Notes under the pieces: generated by a model
The model's database searches: none
The model's input: the letters and a program-made list of their open reading frames with translations, nothing else
Told to the model about the DNA's origin: nothing
Assembly: GCA_910578805.1 (NCBI GenBank)
Contig: CAJTRS010000002.1
Span: 62,001 to 126,000 of the forward strand
From: an uncultured Muribaculaceae bacterium
GTDB taxonomy: Bacteria; Bacteroidota; Bacteroidia; Bacteroidales; Muribaculaceae
Length of the DNA: 64,000 nt
Direction: 5' to 3'
Made by a program: the position numbers and the translations under genes
Part shown: positions 15,766-24,423 of the stretch, piece after piece
How the letters are laid out: each line of letters begins with the position of its first letter
How positions within the stretch are numbered: position 1 is the first letter of the stretch

Positions 15766-16730
15766 TGTTCAACCCAGTTGGAGTTATATGTCTTGTGGTG
15801 AGTTTTTGATCTTGATAGTGAATCCTTGTCGGGTACATATACGCGGTAGGTCTTTCCCTGCTTGTTGGGGAGCGACTTGGCGCGTATCCAGGGATTGTAG
15901 TCGCGAAGGGTCATATATGTGATGCCTTGCTGCTTGGCCCAGTCCACCCAGCTTTCAACAGGCTCGCTTACCTCGACTATCCTGTATCTGAACGGTTGGT
16001 ACAGGTTATCCTCTGTAAGGCTGTATCCGTAACGCGAGGGGTGTTCCATGATCAGTTTCATGGCCAGCAGGCGAAACATGTAGCGGGACGTCTCGTCGGT
16101 GAGGTACAGGTCATGTGCCGAGGTCACCTGCTGGTCCTCCAGTTCGCGCGATATGCGGCCCATGCCTCCATTGTAGGAAGCGGCTGCCGATTCCCAGTTG
16201 CCATACTTGCGGTAAGCGTTTTTCAGATACCGGCATGCGGCCTCGGTTGCTTTCTCCACATGGTAGCGTTCGTCCACATAGTCGTTGACTTCAAGACCGT
16301 ATTCCTTGGCTGTTGCCGGCATGAACTGCCAGAAACCGGCAGCTTTGGCCGGAGAATATGCGCGCGGATTGAGATTGCTTTCTATACAGGCCAGATATAT
16401 AAGGTCGGCGGGCACGCCGTTGGCTTTGAGTATGGGTATGATCACAGGGAAATAGCGGTTGGCGCGTTTGATGGTGAGCATTGTGTTGCCGTGGGTGTAG
16501 GCCATGGCCGAGAGTTCACGGTCGAGACGTTCGTACAGGTCTATACGGTCAAGGTCTATCGGTGTGTCGGCAAACTTCACTTTCTTTGGTATCAGCGGGC
16601 TTACCACTTCGGAAAATTCAGGGTGGGAGCCATGGCGGTCGGCTGCGGTAAGTACGGGGGTACAGGAAATTACAGAAGCGGCCGCCATGATCATGGCGGC
16701 TATGATGGGAGTGTGGTGTGGCATAGACAT
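15762..16730 (-). CDS. Lytic transglycosylase lipoprotein (SLT domain, MltD-like, no LysM)
   Basis: A 322-residue protein with a lipoprotein signal (AAASVISC). The SLT domain spans about residues 100-230. The catalytic glutamate lies in LACIESNLNPRAYSPA, followed by AAGFWQFMPATAKEYGL and the AAASYNGGMGRI motif that shapes the active site. It cleaves peptidoglycan glycan strands to 1,6-anhydro ends at the outer-membrane face. Unlike the second transglycosylase in this window (54375-56066) it has no LysM repeats. It lies between the CHU_C gene (12 nt) and uvrA (4-nt overlap). Confidence 0.92.
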   Translation of the reverse strand: MSMPHHTPIIAAMIMAAASVISCTPVLTAADRHGSHPEFSEVVSPLIPKKVKFADTPIDLDRIDLYERLDRELSAMAYTHGNTMLTIKRANRYFPVIIPILKANGVPADLIYLACIESNLNPRAYSPAKAAGFWQFMPATAKEYGLEVNDYVDERYHVEKATEAACRYLKNAYRKYGNWESAAASYNGGMGRISRELEDQQVTSAHDLYLTDETSRYMFRLLAMKLIMEHPSRYGYSLTEDNLYQPFRYRIVEVSEPVESWVDWAKQQGITYMTLRDYNPWIRAKSLPNKQGKTYRVYVPDKDSLSRSKTHHKTYNSNWVEQ

Positions 16731-16742
16731 AGATTCAGGGAG

Positions 16743-18065
16743 TTAGTTTTTGTAGTTTACAATGTTGATATCGCCGCTGAGATCATATTCTTTTCCGTCG
16801 GCACCGGTGGCTTTGATAACATAGTAATATACGCCTGCCGGCACGAATTTTCCTCCGTGACGTCCGTCCCAGCCTTGCGACGGGTCATGGAATTCGGTCA
16901 TTTTTTCACCCCAGCGGTTGAATATATAACATTCGAATCGTATAATTGATTTATAGCTTACTTTCCATTCGTCATTGACTCCCGGACTTCCCTGCGGGGA
17001 AAATGCGTTGGGACATGACAGCCTTGACTCTCCGATGTTGACTGTGAATGTCTCGCTGAAATATTCGCATGTTCCTGAGGCATTGGCTGCCATGAAGCGT
17101 ATATATGAGGTGCCCATGTTGTGAAATGTGTGGGTAAAGTCCGGCGATGAGTTACTGTAGGTGATGTCTTCGAAATCCGGGCCGTCGGACATCTGCCATT
17201 CGGTGAATATGGCGGCATCGGTAGGTATGGCCGTAAAGGTTATCTCCATGGGCGCTGATCCTCCGAGATTTTCATCGGAGCCGATCTCGTTGTCGGCAGT
17301 GTGCACTGTCTTTTCTGCTTTGACTATGGCACTTACCGATTCGGCGGTGAACATAGGCGAGGTTATGTCACGTTCCATGCCCCACTGACGCAGAAACCTG
17401 TCGCCCGACAGATGAAATGATGTGTTGAACAGAGGCGGGGCTATGTTGATTGTCGATTCGATGTACTGTAACTCCTCGGTTACGTTTTCCTGCGAGTAAC
17501 GCATGTTGTCGTAGTCAGGCACAAGTGTGGTGTAGGATAGCTGTATGCCACGAGAAAGAGTGCATGCCCGGCCGTTGATGGAATAGTAGGTTATCCGGCC
17601 GGCCGAACCTTCGGTGGCTATGAATGTGCGGTCGCAGTTCTGCTCCGGCGGAAAGTACATGGCGTTTATGTCAAACTGATGGCGGCTGTAGTCCACTACC
17701 CAAAAGTAATATGTGCTGCCGTTTTCAGTAACGGCATATCCCATGTCGGATTGCAGATGGTTGAGTGTCACCTCTCTGCCTGATCTGGTAATGTCCCCAG
17801 GCGGAACATCTTCGGCGTGTGCCGCTCCGAGATATCCGAACGTCTGCCAAGTCACTGCCGATGATGCCGATGATGCGGTATATACGGCTTTGCAGTTTCT
17901 TGTGTCGAAGAGCACAAGCACCTGGTCAAGCCCTGTACTTGCCTCCGGAGTCTCTGCGACTATCTGATGTGACGAGCCTGTGATGCGAAGGGGTGAGGCT
18001 ATGGCGCGGACTGTGGCCGATATTATCAGCGCAGACAGGAGCATACAGATGCGGGTTGTGGTCAT
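16743..18065 (-). CDS. Secreted protein with CHU_C / gliding-associated C-terminal domain (type-B sorting)
   Basis: A 440-residue protein from ATG 18065 (signal peptide MTTTRICMLLSALIISATVRAIA). The longer frame would start within the promoter. A PKD-like segment occupies about residues 250-360 (ITFTAIPTDAAIFTEWQMSD ... TFHNMGTSYIRFMAAN). The last 85 residues match the CHU_C domain: SCPNAFSPQGSPGVNDEW, FNRWGEKM, GWDGRHGG, VPAGVYYYVIKATG. In T9SS-bearing Bacteroidetes this domain is the type-B secretion signal. First gene of the operon with a transglycosylase, uvrA and a porin. Whether it is still exported by a type IX system cannot be judged from this window. Confidence 0.85.
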   Translation of the reverse strand: MTTTRICMLLSALIISATVRAIASPLRITGSSHQIVAETPEASTGLDQVLVLFDTRNCKAVYTASSASSAVTWQTFGYLGAAHAEDVPPGDITRSGREVTLNHLQSDMGYAVTENGSTYYFWVVDYSRHQFDINAMYFPPEQNCDRTFIATEGSAGRITYYSINGRACTLSRGIQLSYTTLVPDYDNMRYSQENVTEELQYIESTINIAPPLFNTSFHLSGDRFLRQWGMERDITSPMFTAESVSAIVKAEKTVHTADNEIGSDENLGGSAPMEITFTAIPTDAAIFTEWQMSDGPDFEDITYSNSSPDFTHTFHNMGTSYIRFMAANASGTCEYFSETFTVNIGESRLSCPNAFSPQGSPGVNDEWKVSYKSIIRFECYIFNRWGEKMTEFHDPSQGWDGRHGGKFVPAGVYYYVIKATGADGKEYDLSGDINIVNYKN

Positions 18066-18097
18066 GGAGTGTTGATGGCTGGTTGTTTCGTAATCCG

Positions 18098-18105
18098 CAA
18101 ATATA
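18098..18105 (-). promoter_or_regulatory. -7 box of the CHU_C-protein operon
   Basis: The minus strand reads TATATTTG, a perfect match, 32 nt upstream of the start codon. No clear -33 element. Confidence 0.5.
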
Positions 18106-18197
18106 CGAAATTTACGCGACAATTCTGTGGTTACTGCTGTGGTGGCAGGTGTTAAATGCGGTTAAGTGCCGGTTGAATGAAGATGTTAATGGCGGGG

Positions 18198-18917
18198 TTA
18201 TGGCGCGGTTGTTTTGCCGTCAGGTCTGGTGCGTCCGAATGCATGGGTGAAATACACGGTGAATACGGGAAACAGTATCAGCCCTTCGGCGGAGAGTACC
18301 ACTCCGAGCACTTTGCCGGTAGGAGTCACCGGATTTATGCTTGAGCCGCAAGTGGTCATCTGCATCACAGAGTACCACAGTGCCTCCCAGTAGTCGGTAA
18401 CACCCGGATTGACGGTATGTTCCTCTACGTAAAACATCAGGCTCAGAAAATAGAGTGTGGCCACGAGCATGATGATGTAGGCACCGAACATGGAGTTAAT
18501 CCAGTTTTTCGACATGAATCCCCACATTACGGCAAGGACGAATGCGGCTCTGAGCATGGGGAGCAGCCGCAGCAGGTAATAGGCCTGAGACGACAGGTGC
18601 AGGTCATAATGGTGGATAATGGAAATGTAGGGAATGCAGATTATGATGAAAATGGCGTTTCTCAGCAGGAAACGGCCTTTTTGGTGCGACAGCAGGAATT
18701 CCACAAAAATCTCTGTAAGAAAGAACAGGTATATCCAGAACTGAATTTTCAGATAGCGCGGACTTGTCACAAACGATATGTTGAGCAGTGTATCGTAAGT
18801 GATGTACGCAATCATAGCCACAGATGCGGCCAGTACCGACAGATGCAGTGCCAGCATTATGCGGGCAGTCACTGTGTGACTGCCGTGCGACGGATCGGTG
18901 GGTGAAACGGCTGACAT
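18198..18917 (-). CDS. Ion-channel-like membrane protein with a non-canonical selectivity filter
   Basis: A 239-residue protein with about six hydrophobic segments (near 19-43, 58-77, 85-103, 112-133, 143-165 and 201-225) and an Arg-containing helix LLRLLPMLRAAFVLAV (115-130) in S4 position. The pore loop EALWYSVMQMTTCGSSINPVTPTGKVLG (179-205) aligns with voltage-gated potassium channels, where the filter reads TTVGYGD; here it is TTCGSS (188-193). The fold and flanks are those of a tetrameric cation channel, but the potassium filter backbone motif is lost, so ion selectivity is unknown. It lies next to the rlmB terminator and has no other partner. Confidence 0.75.
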   Translation of the reverse strand: MSAVSPTDPSHGSHTVTARIMLALHLSVLAASVAMIAYITYDTLLNISFVTSPRYLKIQFWIYLFFLTEIFVEFLLSHQKGRFLLRNAIFIIICIPYISIIHHYDLHLSSQAYYLLRLLPMLRAAFVLAVMWGFMSKNWINSMFGAYIIMLVATLYFLSLMFYVEEHTVNPGVTDYWEALWYSVMQMTTCGSSINPVTPTGKVLGVVLSAEGLILFPVFTVYFTHAFGRTRPDGKTTAP

Positions 18918-18920
18918 AAT

Positions 18921-18958
18921 AAAAAGCGCTGTAAATAACTGTATTTACAACGCTTTTT
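18921..18958 (-). terminator. Rho-independent terminator of the dnaN-to-rlmB operon
   Basis: Long near-perfect inverted repeat AAAAAGCG...TGTAAATA / TATTTACA...CGCTTTTT (18921-18937 with 18942-18958, one G-T pair). T-rich on both sides, so it may act in both directions; it follows the rlmB stop by 33 nt. Confidence 0.88.
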
Positions 18959-18991
18959 GTGTCGCAGATGTTTCTAAGCTGTTGCCGGTCT

Positions 18992-19747
18992 TTACATCAC
19001 TTCCAGATTGGCCAGCAGGCGCTGGCGTACCACTTCATACATGAGCACGCCCGCAGCGACCGATACGTTGAGTGATGCTATGTGGCCAAACATGGGTATG
19101 GACACGAATGTGTCACACTTGCGGAGCACTTCAGGTGATATGCCTGTGTCCTCGGAGCCGAGCACAAGTGCTGTAGGCACAGTGTAATCGGCTGTTGTGT
19201 AGTTTATGTCGGCTTTCTCGGATACGGCCACCACGTTATATCCAGAAGCTTTCAGGTAGTTGACGGCCGACAGTGTCGATGGCTCGCGGCACACCGGAAT
19301 ATGAAGCAGGGCACCGGCCGAGGTCTTTACGGCGTCGGCTCCTACACTTACGCTTCCGCGCGATGGTATGACTATGGCATCGACTCCGGCACACTCGCAG
19401 GTGCGGGCTATGGCGCCGAAATTGCGTACGTCGGTAATCCCGTCGAGCACTACAATGAAGGGCAGCACGCCTGCTTCGTAAAGTTGCGGTACGAGATGGT
19501 CGAGCCTGTGGTAAGTCACGGCCGAGAGCATGGCTATCACACCCTGATGGTTTTTACGGGTGATCTTGTTGAGTTTCTCTACAGGCACGCGCTGAACCAC
19601 ACAGCCGGCATTGTGTACGGTATCGAACAGTTCGGCGGCTAATTGGCCCGACAGGTCTTTTTTAATGAATATCTTGTCTATTTCTTTACCGGCGTCAATG
19701 GCTTCCATTACGGCGCGGATACCAAATATGTAATTGTCGGGATTCAT
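18992..19747 (-). CDS. rlmB: 23S rRNA (guanosine-2'-O-)-methyltransferase RlmB-type (SpoU family)
   Basis: A 251-residue protein. The N-terminal substrate-binding domain (IFGIRAVMEAI, KKDLSGQLAAEL) is followed by a SPOUT methyltransferase domain with motif 1 DVRNFGAIARTCE, motif 2 LVLGSEDTGIS and motif 3 IPMFGHIASLNVSVAAGV, which form the trefoil-knot SAM site. Methylates a ribose in 23S rRNA; RlmB versus a close tRNA homologue cannot be settled from sequence, though the N-terminal domain favours RlmB. Last gene of the dnaN operon, 57 nt after recN. Confidence 0.93.
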   Translation of the reverse strand: MNPDNYIFGIRAVMEAIDAGKEIDKIFIKKDLSGQLAAELFDTVHNAGCVVQRVPVEKLNKITRKNHQGVIAMLSAVTYHRLDHLVPQLYEAGVLPFIVVLDGITDVRNFGAIARTCECAGVDAIVIPSRGSVSVGADAVKTSAGALLHIPVCREPSTLSAVNYLKASGYNVVAVSEKADINYTTADYTVPTALVLGSEDTGISPEVLRKCDTFVSIPMFGHIASLNVSVAAGVLMYEVVRQRLLANLEVM

Positions 19748-19804
19748 GATTGTGAGTTGGTGTTGAATAATATATGGGGTTGGTTATGGGTGATATAGCA
19801 TATG

Positions 19805-21469
19805 TCAGATTGAAGAGGCCAGTAGTTCTCGGGCGTTGGCGCGTGCTGCATCGCTCACAGGATCGCCGCTGAGCATCAGGGCCAGTTCGTCTATGCGTTC
19901 TTCCCGGGTCAGCCGGGCTATACGTGTGTGGGTGGCGTGTTCGTCATCGGCTTTGAACACCTTGTAGTGGTGCGCTCCTTTTGCCGCCACCTGTGGCAGA
20001 TGGGTTATGGCTATAACCTGAAGGCTGGCTGACATGTCCTGCATGAGCTGTCCCATGCGGGAGGCAACTTCTCCCGACACGCCGGTATCCACTTCGTCGA
20101 ATACTATGGAGGGAAGCTGTATCCTGTCGGCAATGATCGCTTTTATGCAGAGCATGAGGCGTGATATCTCACCACCGGAGGCTGCCCCGTTAACAGGTAT
20201 GGGTGTCTGGTTCTTATTGAATGCGAAGCGGAATTCAACATTGTCTATGCCTGTGGGGCCGAGATCGGTTGTGGTCACATCGATTTCGCAGTGCAGGTTC
20301 TTCATTCCAAGCGGGGTGGCTGCCTCTTTCAGGTTTCGGGCAAATTCCAGTGCGGCATGCCGTCGTGTCTCAGATATGGTTTTGGCTGCTTCAATGGCTA
20401 TGCGGTGTGCGCGCCGGGCTTCTTTCTCAAGGTCGGCGATCATGGCCGGAGCGTCATCGATACGTTGCAGTCTCGACCTGAGGTTGTCGCGGATTTCAAT
20501 CAGTTGTTGCGGCGATTCCACGTGGTGCCGGCGCATGAATGAATGGAGCTCGGATATGCGGTTGTCTATATCGTCGAGGTCGTCAGGATCGGCTCCCGTT
20601 TCCGAATACATGCGCGATAAGGTTTCATTGATGTCGTTTATCTCCACCAATATGTCGCTGATGCGTCCAGGGATATTGTCATTCCCGGGCAATACCTGTT
20701 CGAGTTCGTCACATGATGTCTGTACGGACTGGAGCAGCGACAGGGTGTTGACATTGCCTTCCGACAGAGCTTCGAGCGCATCATGCAGATGGCGCTTTAT
20801 GTCGGCGCTGCCTGCAATCAGTTCACGGTCATGTTCTAATTGGGCCAGTTCATCGGGCTGGGGATTGAGTTCTTCAAGCTGGTTCAGCTGATAGGCCATG
20901 AATTCCGAGTTCTCCTTGTCACGCGCTATTGCCGCTTTAGTGAGTTTGAGACGTCGCAACGCTTCGCGGAATCGGGAGTAGAGAACGTCGTATTCCTTAA
21001 GCCGGCCTGTGTTTTCGGCGAGGGAGTCGATGATGGTGCGCTGGAAGTCGGGAGATGCGAGAAGCTGGTTCTGATGCTGGGAGTGTATGTCGATGAGCCG
21101 AAGCCCTATGCTTTGCATCTGCGCAAGGGTTACCGGTGAATCATTGATGAAAGCCCGCGAACGCCCCGATGGAGATATCTCGCGACGCAGTATGCACTGG
21201 TTGTCGTCCCACTCTATGTCGGATTCCATGCAGTATCGGTGCAACTGTTCGTTGCCGGTTACGTCAAAGGTGCATTCGATCACCGATTTGCTGTCGGTGC
21301 GGCGTATGGCTTTTGAGTCGGCTCTGCCTCCGAGCAGCATTGTTATGGCTCCGAGTATTATCGATTTTCCGGCTCCCGTTTCGCCGGTTATTATATTGAG
21401 ACCGCTATGGAAATCTATGTCCATGGCATCGATCAGGGCATAGTTGGATATGTGGAGTGATTCAAGCAT
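19805..21469 (-). CDS. recN: DNA repair protein RecN
   Basis: A 554-residue protein, the usual RecN length. SMC-like ATPase halves: Walker A GETGAGKS (about residues 31-38), Q-loop region IDIHSQHQNQLL, then a coiled-coil middle (about 150-370), then signature AASGGEISRLMLCIKAI, Walker B SIVFDEVDTGVSG and the His-loop ITHLPQVAAKGAHHYKV. It acts in recombinational repair of double-strand breaks. In the operon it lies between porD (12 nt) and rlmB. Confidence 0.97.
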   Translation of the reverse strand: MLESLHISNYALIDAMDIDFHSGLNIITGETGAGKSIILGAITMLLGGRADSKAIRRTDSKSVIECTFDVTGNEQLHRYCMESDIEWDDNQCILRREISPSGRSRAFINDSPVTLAQMQSIGLRLIDIHSQHQNQLLASPDFQRTIIDSLAENTGRLKEYDVLYSRFREALRRLKLTKAAIARDKENSEFMAYQLNQLEELNPQPDELAQLEHDRELIAGSADIKRHLHDALEALSEGNVNTLSLLQSVQTSCDELEQVLPGNDNIPGRISDILVEINDINETLSRMYSETGADPDDLDDIDNRISELHSFMRRHHVESPQQLIEIRDNLRSRLQRIDDAPAMIADLEKEARRAHRIAIEAAKTISETRRHAALEFARNLKEAATPLGMKNLHCEIDVTTTDLGPTGIDNVEFRFAFNKNQTPIPVNGAASGGEISRLMLCIKAIIADRIQLPSIVFDEVDTGVSGEVASRMGQLMQDMSASLQVIAITHLPQVAAKGAHHYKVFKADDEHATHTRIARLTREERIDELALMLSGDPVSDAARANARELLASSI

Positions 21470-21481
21470 GTGTAGGGGCGG

Positions 21482-22405
21482 TTAGCGGGTTTCCGGTGGA
21501 TTCTTTATTTTGTCGAGGCGGGAGTGCTCGGCAGGATACAGATCCATGAGCAGTTGCCACACACCGTCACGCTCCGACTGGGAGCCTTTGCTGTAAACGT
21601 TGACCAGTTCGTCGAGTTTGGCATCGCGCCACATGGACAATCCTACCGACATAGGCGCCGAGGAGTATATCTTGCCTAAAGTAGAGAGGGCTTCGGTGAT
21701 GGTGGCACGGCCTTTGTCGGGGCTTACCGACATCTCGTCAAGTCCACGGCGGTGGTATTTGTAGATCATGTCGCGAATGGCAGTGGTGTTGGGATCGGTG
21801 AACGCTGAGAGCACAGCCGAGCGGTTGCGGTTGTCCTCAAATGCTTTCCAACCGACTTCGCCAGATGACTGGGCTAACTGCACTATGGTCTGCAGACGCT
21901 CAAAATAAGGCTGTCCGCCACGGGGCGAGAATGAATCGAAATCGATGGCTAGTATCAGGTAGGCGTAATAATTGAGAATTGCCGTTAGGTTGCTCTCCAT
22001 GTTGGTCTCGGAGAAGACAAGCGGTTCATGCTCGCGGTAGGAGAATTCTATCTTGTTGTCTTTGAAATTTATAAGAGTGGTGGTGTAGGAACTGTTGTAA
22101 ACCGGACGTGACGACTGTATCTGCAGGTCGCCTTTCACCACATCGTCGGTATATTCGGTAATGGTGAAAAAAAGACGGCATTCGATCTTCTCGTTTGGCG
22201 AGAAGTTGGCATTGGTGAATTTTGTGGTGTTCATGTAGTCATTGACTGCTTGTTGGAGAGTCTCGAACACCTGTTCGTTGCCCTGTACCTGGCTGGAGTT
22301 TACCTCCACGGTGCAGTTTAATTCCTGTGCCGTCAGGCCAAATGCAGCCGCCGCGCATAGAAACATGAACAGTAAGCGTAGTCTGAATCCGGATATGTCT
22401 GTCAT
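21482..22405 (-). CDS. DUF4835 / PorD-type protein
   Basis: A 307-residue protein from ATG 22405, whose ATGA overlaps the coaBC stop; an in-frame ATG 9 nt upstream is less likely. Signal peptide ending FGLTAQ, then the family start ELNCTVEVNSSQVQGNEQVF, NDYMNTTKFTN, ECRLFFTITEY, YREHEPLVFSETNMESNLTA and LNYYAYLILAIDFDSFSP. This is DUF4835, annotated elsewhere as the type IX secretion-associated protein PorD; that functional label is family knowledge and its mechanism is unclear. The coaBC-PorD-recN gene order is a recurring Bacteroidetes arrangement. Confidence 0.85.
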   Translation of the reverse strand: MTDISGFRLRLLFMFLCAAAAFGLTAQELNCTVEVNSSQVQGNEQVFETLQQAVNDYMNTTKFTNANFSPNEKIECRLFFTITEYTDDVVKGDLQIQSSRPVYNSSYTTTLINFKDNKIEFSYREHEPLVFSETNMESNLTAILNYYAYLILAIDFDSFSPRGGQPYFERLQTIVQLAQSSGEVGWKAFEDNRNRSAVLSAFTDPNTTAIRDMIYKYHRRGLDEMSVSPDKGRATITEALSTLGKIYSSAPMSVGLSMWRDAKLDELVNVYSKGSQSERDGVWQLLMDLYPAEHSRLDKIKNPPETR

Positions 22406-23598
22406 AGGCGGCATACGGCTTTCATTATATCTTCGGCTACTTCGCTTTTGGGTTTAAGAGGGAATCCTGCGGTCTGACCGGAAGCCGTGATCAGAGTGAT
22501 CTTGTTGGTATCGGTTCCGAATCCTGCATCGGCATCGCGCAATGAGTTCAGTACTATCATGTCAAGATTTTTGGAGAGGAGTTTCTTGCGGGCATTTTCG
22601 GCTTCGTTGTCGGTTTCAAGGGCAAATCCGACAAGAATCTGTCCTGGACGCTTTCGGGCTCCGAGGGTGGCGGCGATGTCGGGGTTTTTCACAAGGTGAA
22701 GCACAGGCGGCTCCTGTGATTCGCGTTTGATTTTGGATTGCCGGGGATCGGCAGGGGCATAATCGGCAACCGCGGCGCTCATTATGGCAATGTCGCTTTC
22801 GGGGAACAGAGTGAGGCATTCGCCGCACATCTCTTTGGCCGATTCCACGCGTATTACTTTTACGCCTGTTTCTTTCGGGGTCACGGACACGGGACCGCTC
22901 ACCACTGTCACGTCGGCGCCCATTCGGGCGGCGGCATCGGCGATAGCATAGCCCATTTTGCCTGTAGAGAAATTGCCTATGAACCTTACGGGGTCTATGC
23001 GCTCGTAGGTCGGTCCGGCAGTGATAAGCACTTTTTTGCCTTTGAGTGAATGTCCTGCGCTGAAGAAATCATCAAGAATCTCCACAATGCGTTCAGGTTC
23101 CTCCATGCGTCCTTTGCCCACAAGGTGGCTTGCCAGTTCGCCGGCAGCCGGTTCGATGATGTGGTTGCCGTAGGACCGGAGCAGTTCCAGATTTCGGGTG
23201 GTGGAGGGGTGTGCCATCATGTCGAGGTCCATGGCCGGAGCTATGAACACGGGGGCTTTTGCCGACAGGTAGGAGGTGACGAGCATATTGTCGGCCACTC
23301 CGTGGGCCATTTTGGCTATGGTGCAAGCCGTGGCGGGGGCTATAACCATGGCATCGGCCCACAGGCCGAGATCGACGTGGCTGTGCCACTCGCCGGTGTT
23401 GGCGGTGAAGAAGTCGCATATCACAGGCTTGCCGCTCAGTGCCGACAGAGTTACCGGGGTGATGAACTCCTTTCCGGAAGGGGTGATCACTACCTGCACT
23501 TCCGCTCCGCGCTTGACTAAAAGCCGGAGCAGTGTCACGGACTTGTAGGCGGCTATGCCGCCGGTGATTCCGAGTAATATGTGTTTGCCAGAAAGCAT
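22402..23598 (-). CDS. coaBC: Bifunctional phosphopantothenoylcysteine decarboxylase / phosphopantothenate-cysteine ligase
   Basis: A 398-residue protein. N-terminal CoaC flavodoxin-like domain (GITGGIAAYKSVTLLRLL, active-site His in GEWHSHVDLG, APATACTIAKMAHG, APAMDLDMM). C-terminal CoaB ligase domain from about residue 185 (VLITAGPTYERIDPVRFIGN, STGKMGYAIADAA, AAVADYAP, LVGFALETDN). Makes 4'-phosphopantetheine for coenzyme A. Oddity: in the substrate-clamp segment GELASHLVGKGRM a serine stands where well-studied CoaC enzymes have the catalytic cysteine (ACG in E. coli); this may be a lineage trait. Overlaps the downstream porD start by 4 nt. Confidence 0.96.
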   Translation of the reverse strand: MLSGKHILLGITGGIAAYKSVTLLRLLVKRGAEVQVVITPSGKEFITPVTLSALSGKPVICDFFTANTGEWHSHVDLGLWADAMVIAPATACTIAKMAHGVADNMLVTSYLSAKAPVFIAPAMDLDMMAHPSTTRNLELLRSYGNHIIEPAAGELASHLVGKGRMEEPERIVEILDDFFSAGHSLKGKKVLITAGPTYERIDPVRFIGNFSTGKMGYAIADAAARMGADVTVVSGPVSVTPKETGVKVIRVESAKEMCGECLTLFPESDIAIMSAAVADYAPADPRQSKIKRESQEPPVLHLVKNPDIAATLGARKRPGQILVGFALETDNEAENARKKLLSKNLDMIVLNSLRDADAGFGTDTNKITLITASGQTAGFPLKPKSEVAEDIMKAVCRL

Positions 23599-23617
23599 TT
23601 GTGTCTAAGTCTTTCGT

Positions 23618-24400
23618 TTAACAGTTCTTTCGCTTGTCCTGATCTATGCGCAGCCGGATACGCGCGAAAGCGTCCTTGGTGTTCTGGGGAAAATCGCCCT
23701 GCATGATCCAGCTGTAGTAGCCCGGATCGGTGCGGAGCACCTGTTCGGCCGGTTTCCCTTTATATTTGCCGAAATTGATGGTCTCGACACGGTTGTCATC
23801 ATATATCAGGCGTCCGGCTATATCCACATTGCGTGTGTGGCATGAATATTCCGAAAGGGCTTTGATGTCGTTGGGCAGGTCGGGGTAACGGTCGAGTTGG
23901 GCTTTGAGCACCTCGTAAGTGGCACGGGTGTCGGCGCTTGCCGAATGTGCGTCCGTAAGGTCCCTATCGCAGTAAAACCGGTAGGCAGCGGTCAGATTGC
24001 GCGGCTCGCGTTTGTGGAATATGGTCTGCACATCTATGAAACGTGTGCCTGATATGTCGAAATTTATATTCGCACGGTTGAATTCCTCCAGTAGCAACGG
24101 TATGTCAAACCGGTTGGAATTGAATCCGGCTATGTCGCAGTCTTTGAACATTATGGCCAAATCCTTGGCTATCTGTCGGAATGTCGGCTCATCGGCCACA
24201 TCGGCATCGGTTATGTGGTGTACTTCTGTGGCCTCGGCCGGAATCGGCATTTCAGGATTGATGCGCCGTGTGCGTTCGATCTCCTCTCCGTCGGGCATTA
24301 TTTTGATCACGGAAATCTCCACTATGCGGTCATGTGTGATGTTGGTGCCGGTGGTCTCGAGATCAAAGAATATTATGGGACGAGTCAGTCTTAAATCCAT
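23618..24400 (-). CDS. DnaQ-like 3'-5' exonuclease
   Basis: A 260-residue protein. DEDDh exonuclease domain: ExoI FDLETTGTN (D13, E15), ExoII GFNSNRFDIPLL, ExoIII HSASADTRATYE with the catalytic His and Asp. After about residue 195 an extra C-terminal part contains INFGKYKGKPAEQVLRTDPGYYSWIMQ, a small domain seen in Bacteroidetes homologues (DUF3820-like). Located directly behind dnaN (23 nt), it could be a proofreading or repair exonuclease; calling it the Pol III epsilon subunit would go beyond the evidence. Confidence 0.9.
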   Translation of the reverse strand: MDLRLTRPIIFFDLETTGTNITHDRIVEISVIKIMPDGEEIERTRRINPEMPIPAEATEVHHITDADVADEPTFRQIAKDLAIMFKDCDIAGFNSNRFDIPLLLEEFNRANINFDISGTRFIDVQTIFHKREPRNLTAAYRFYCDRDLTDAHSASADTRATYEVLKAQLDRYPDLPNDIKALSEYSCHTRNVDIAGRLIYDDNRVETINFGKYKGKPAEQVLRTDPGYYSWIMQGDFPQNTKDAFARIRLRIDQDKRKNC

Positions 24401-24423
24401 TTCCTTTTCTGAATAAGCAGTTG

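Noticed and set aside
15927..16949. A 340-codon plus-strand frame opposite the transglycosylase and CHU_C genes
   Set aside because: Shadow of conserved coding sequence on the other strand; composition rich in H, Y and G without any motif.
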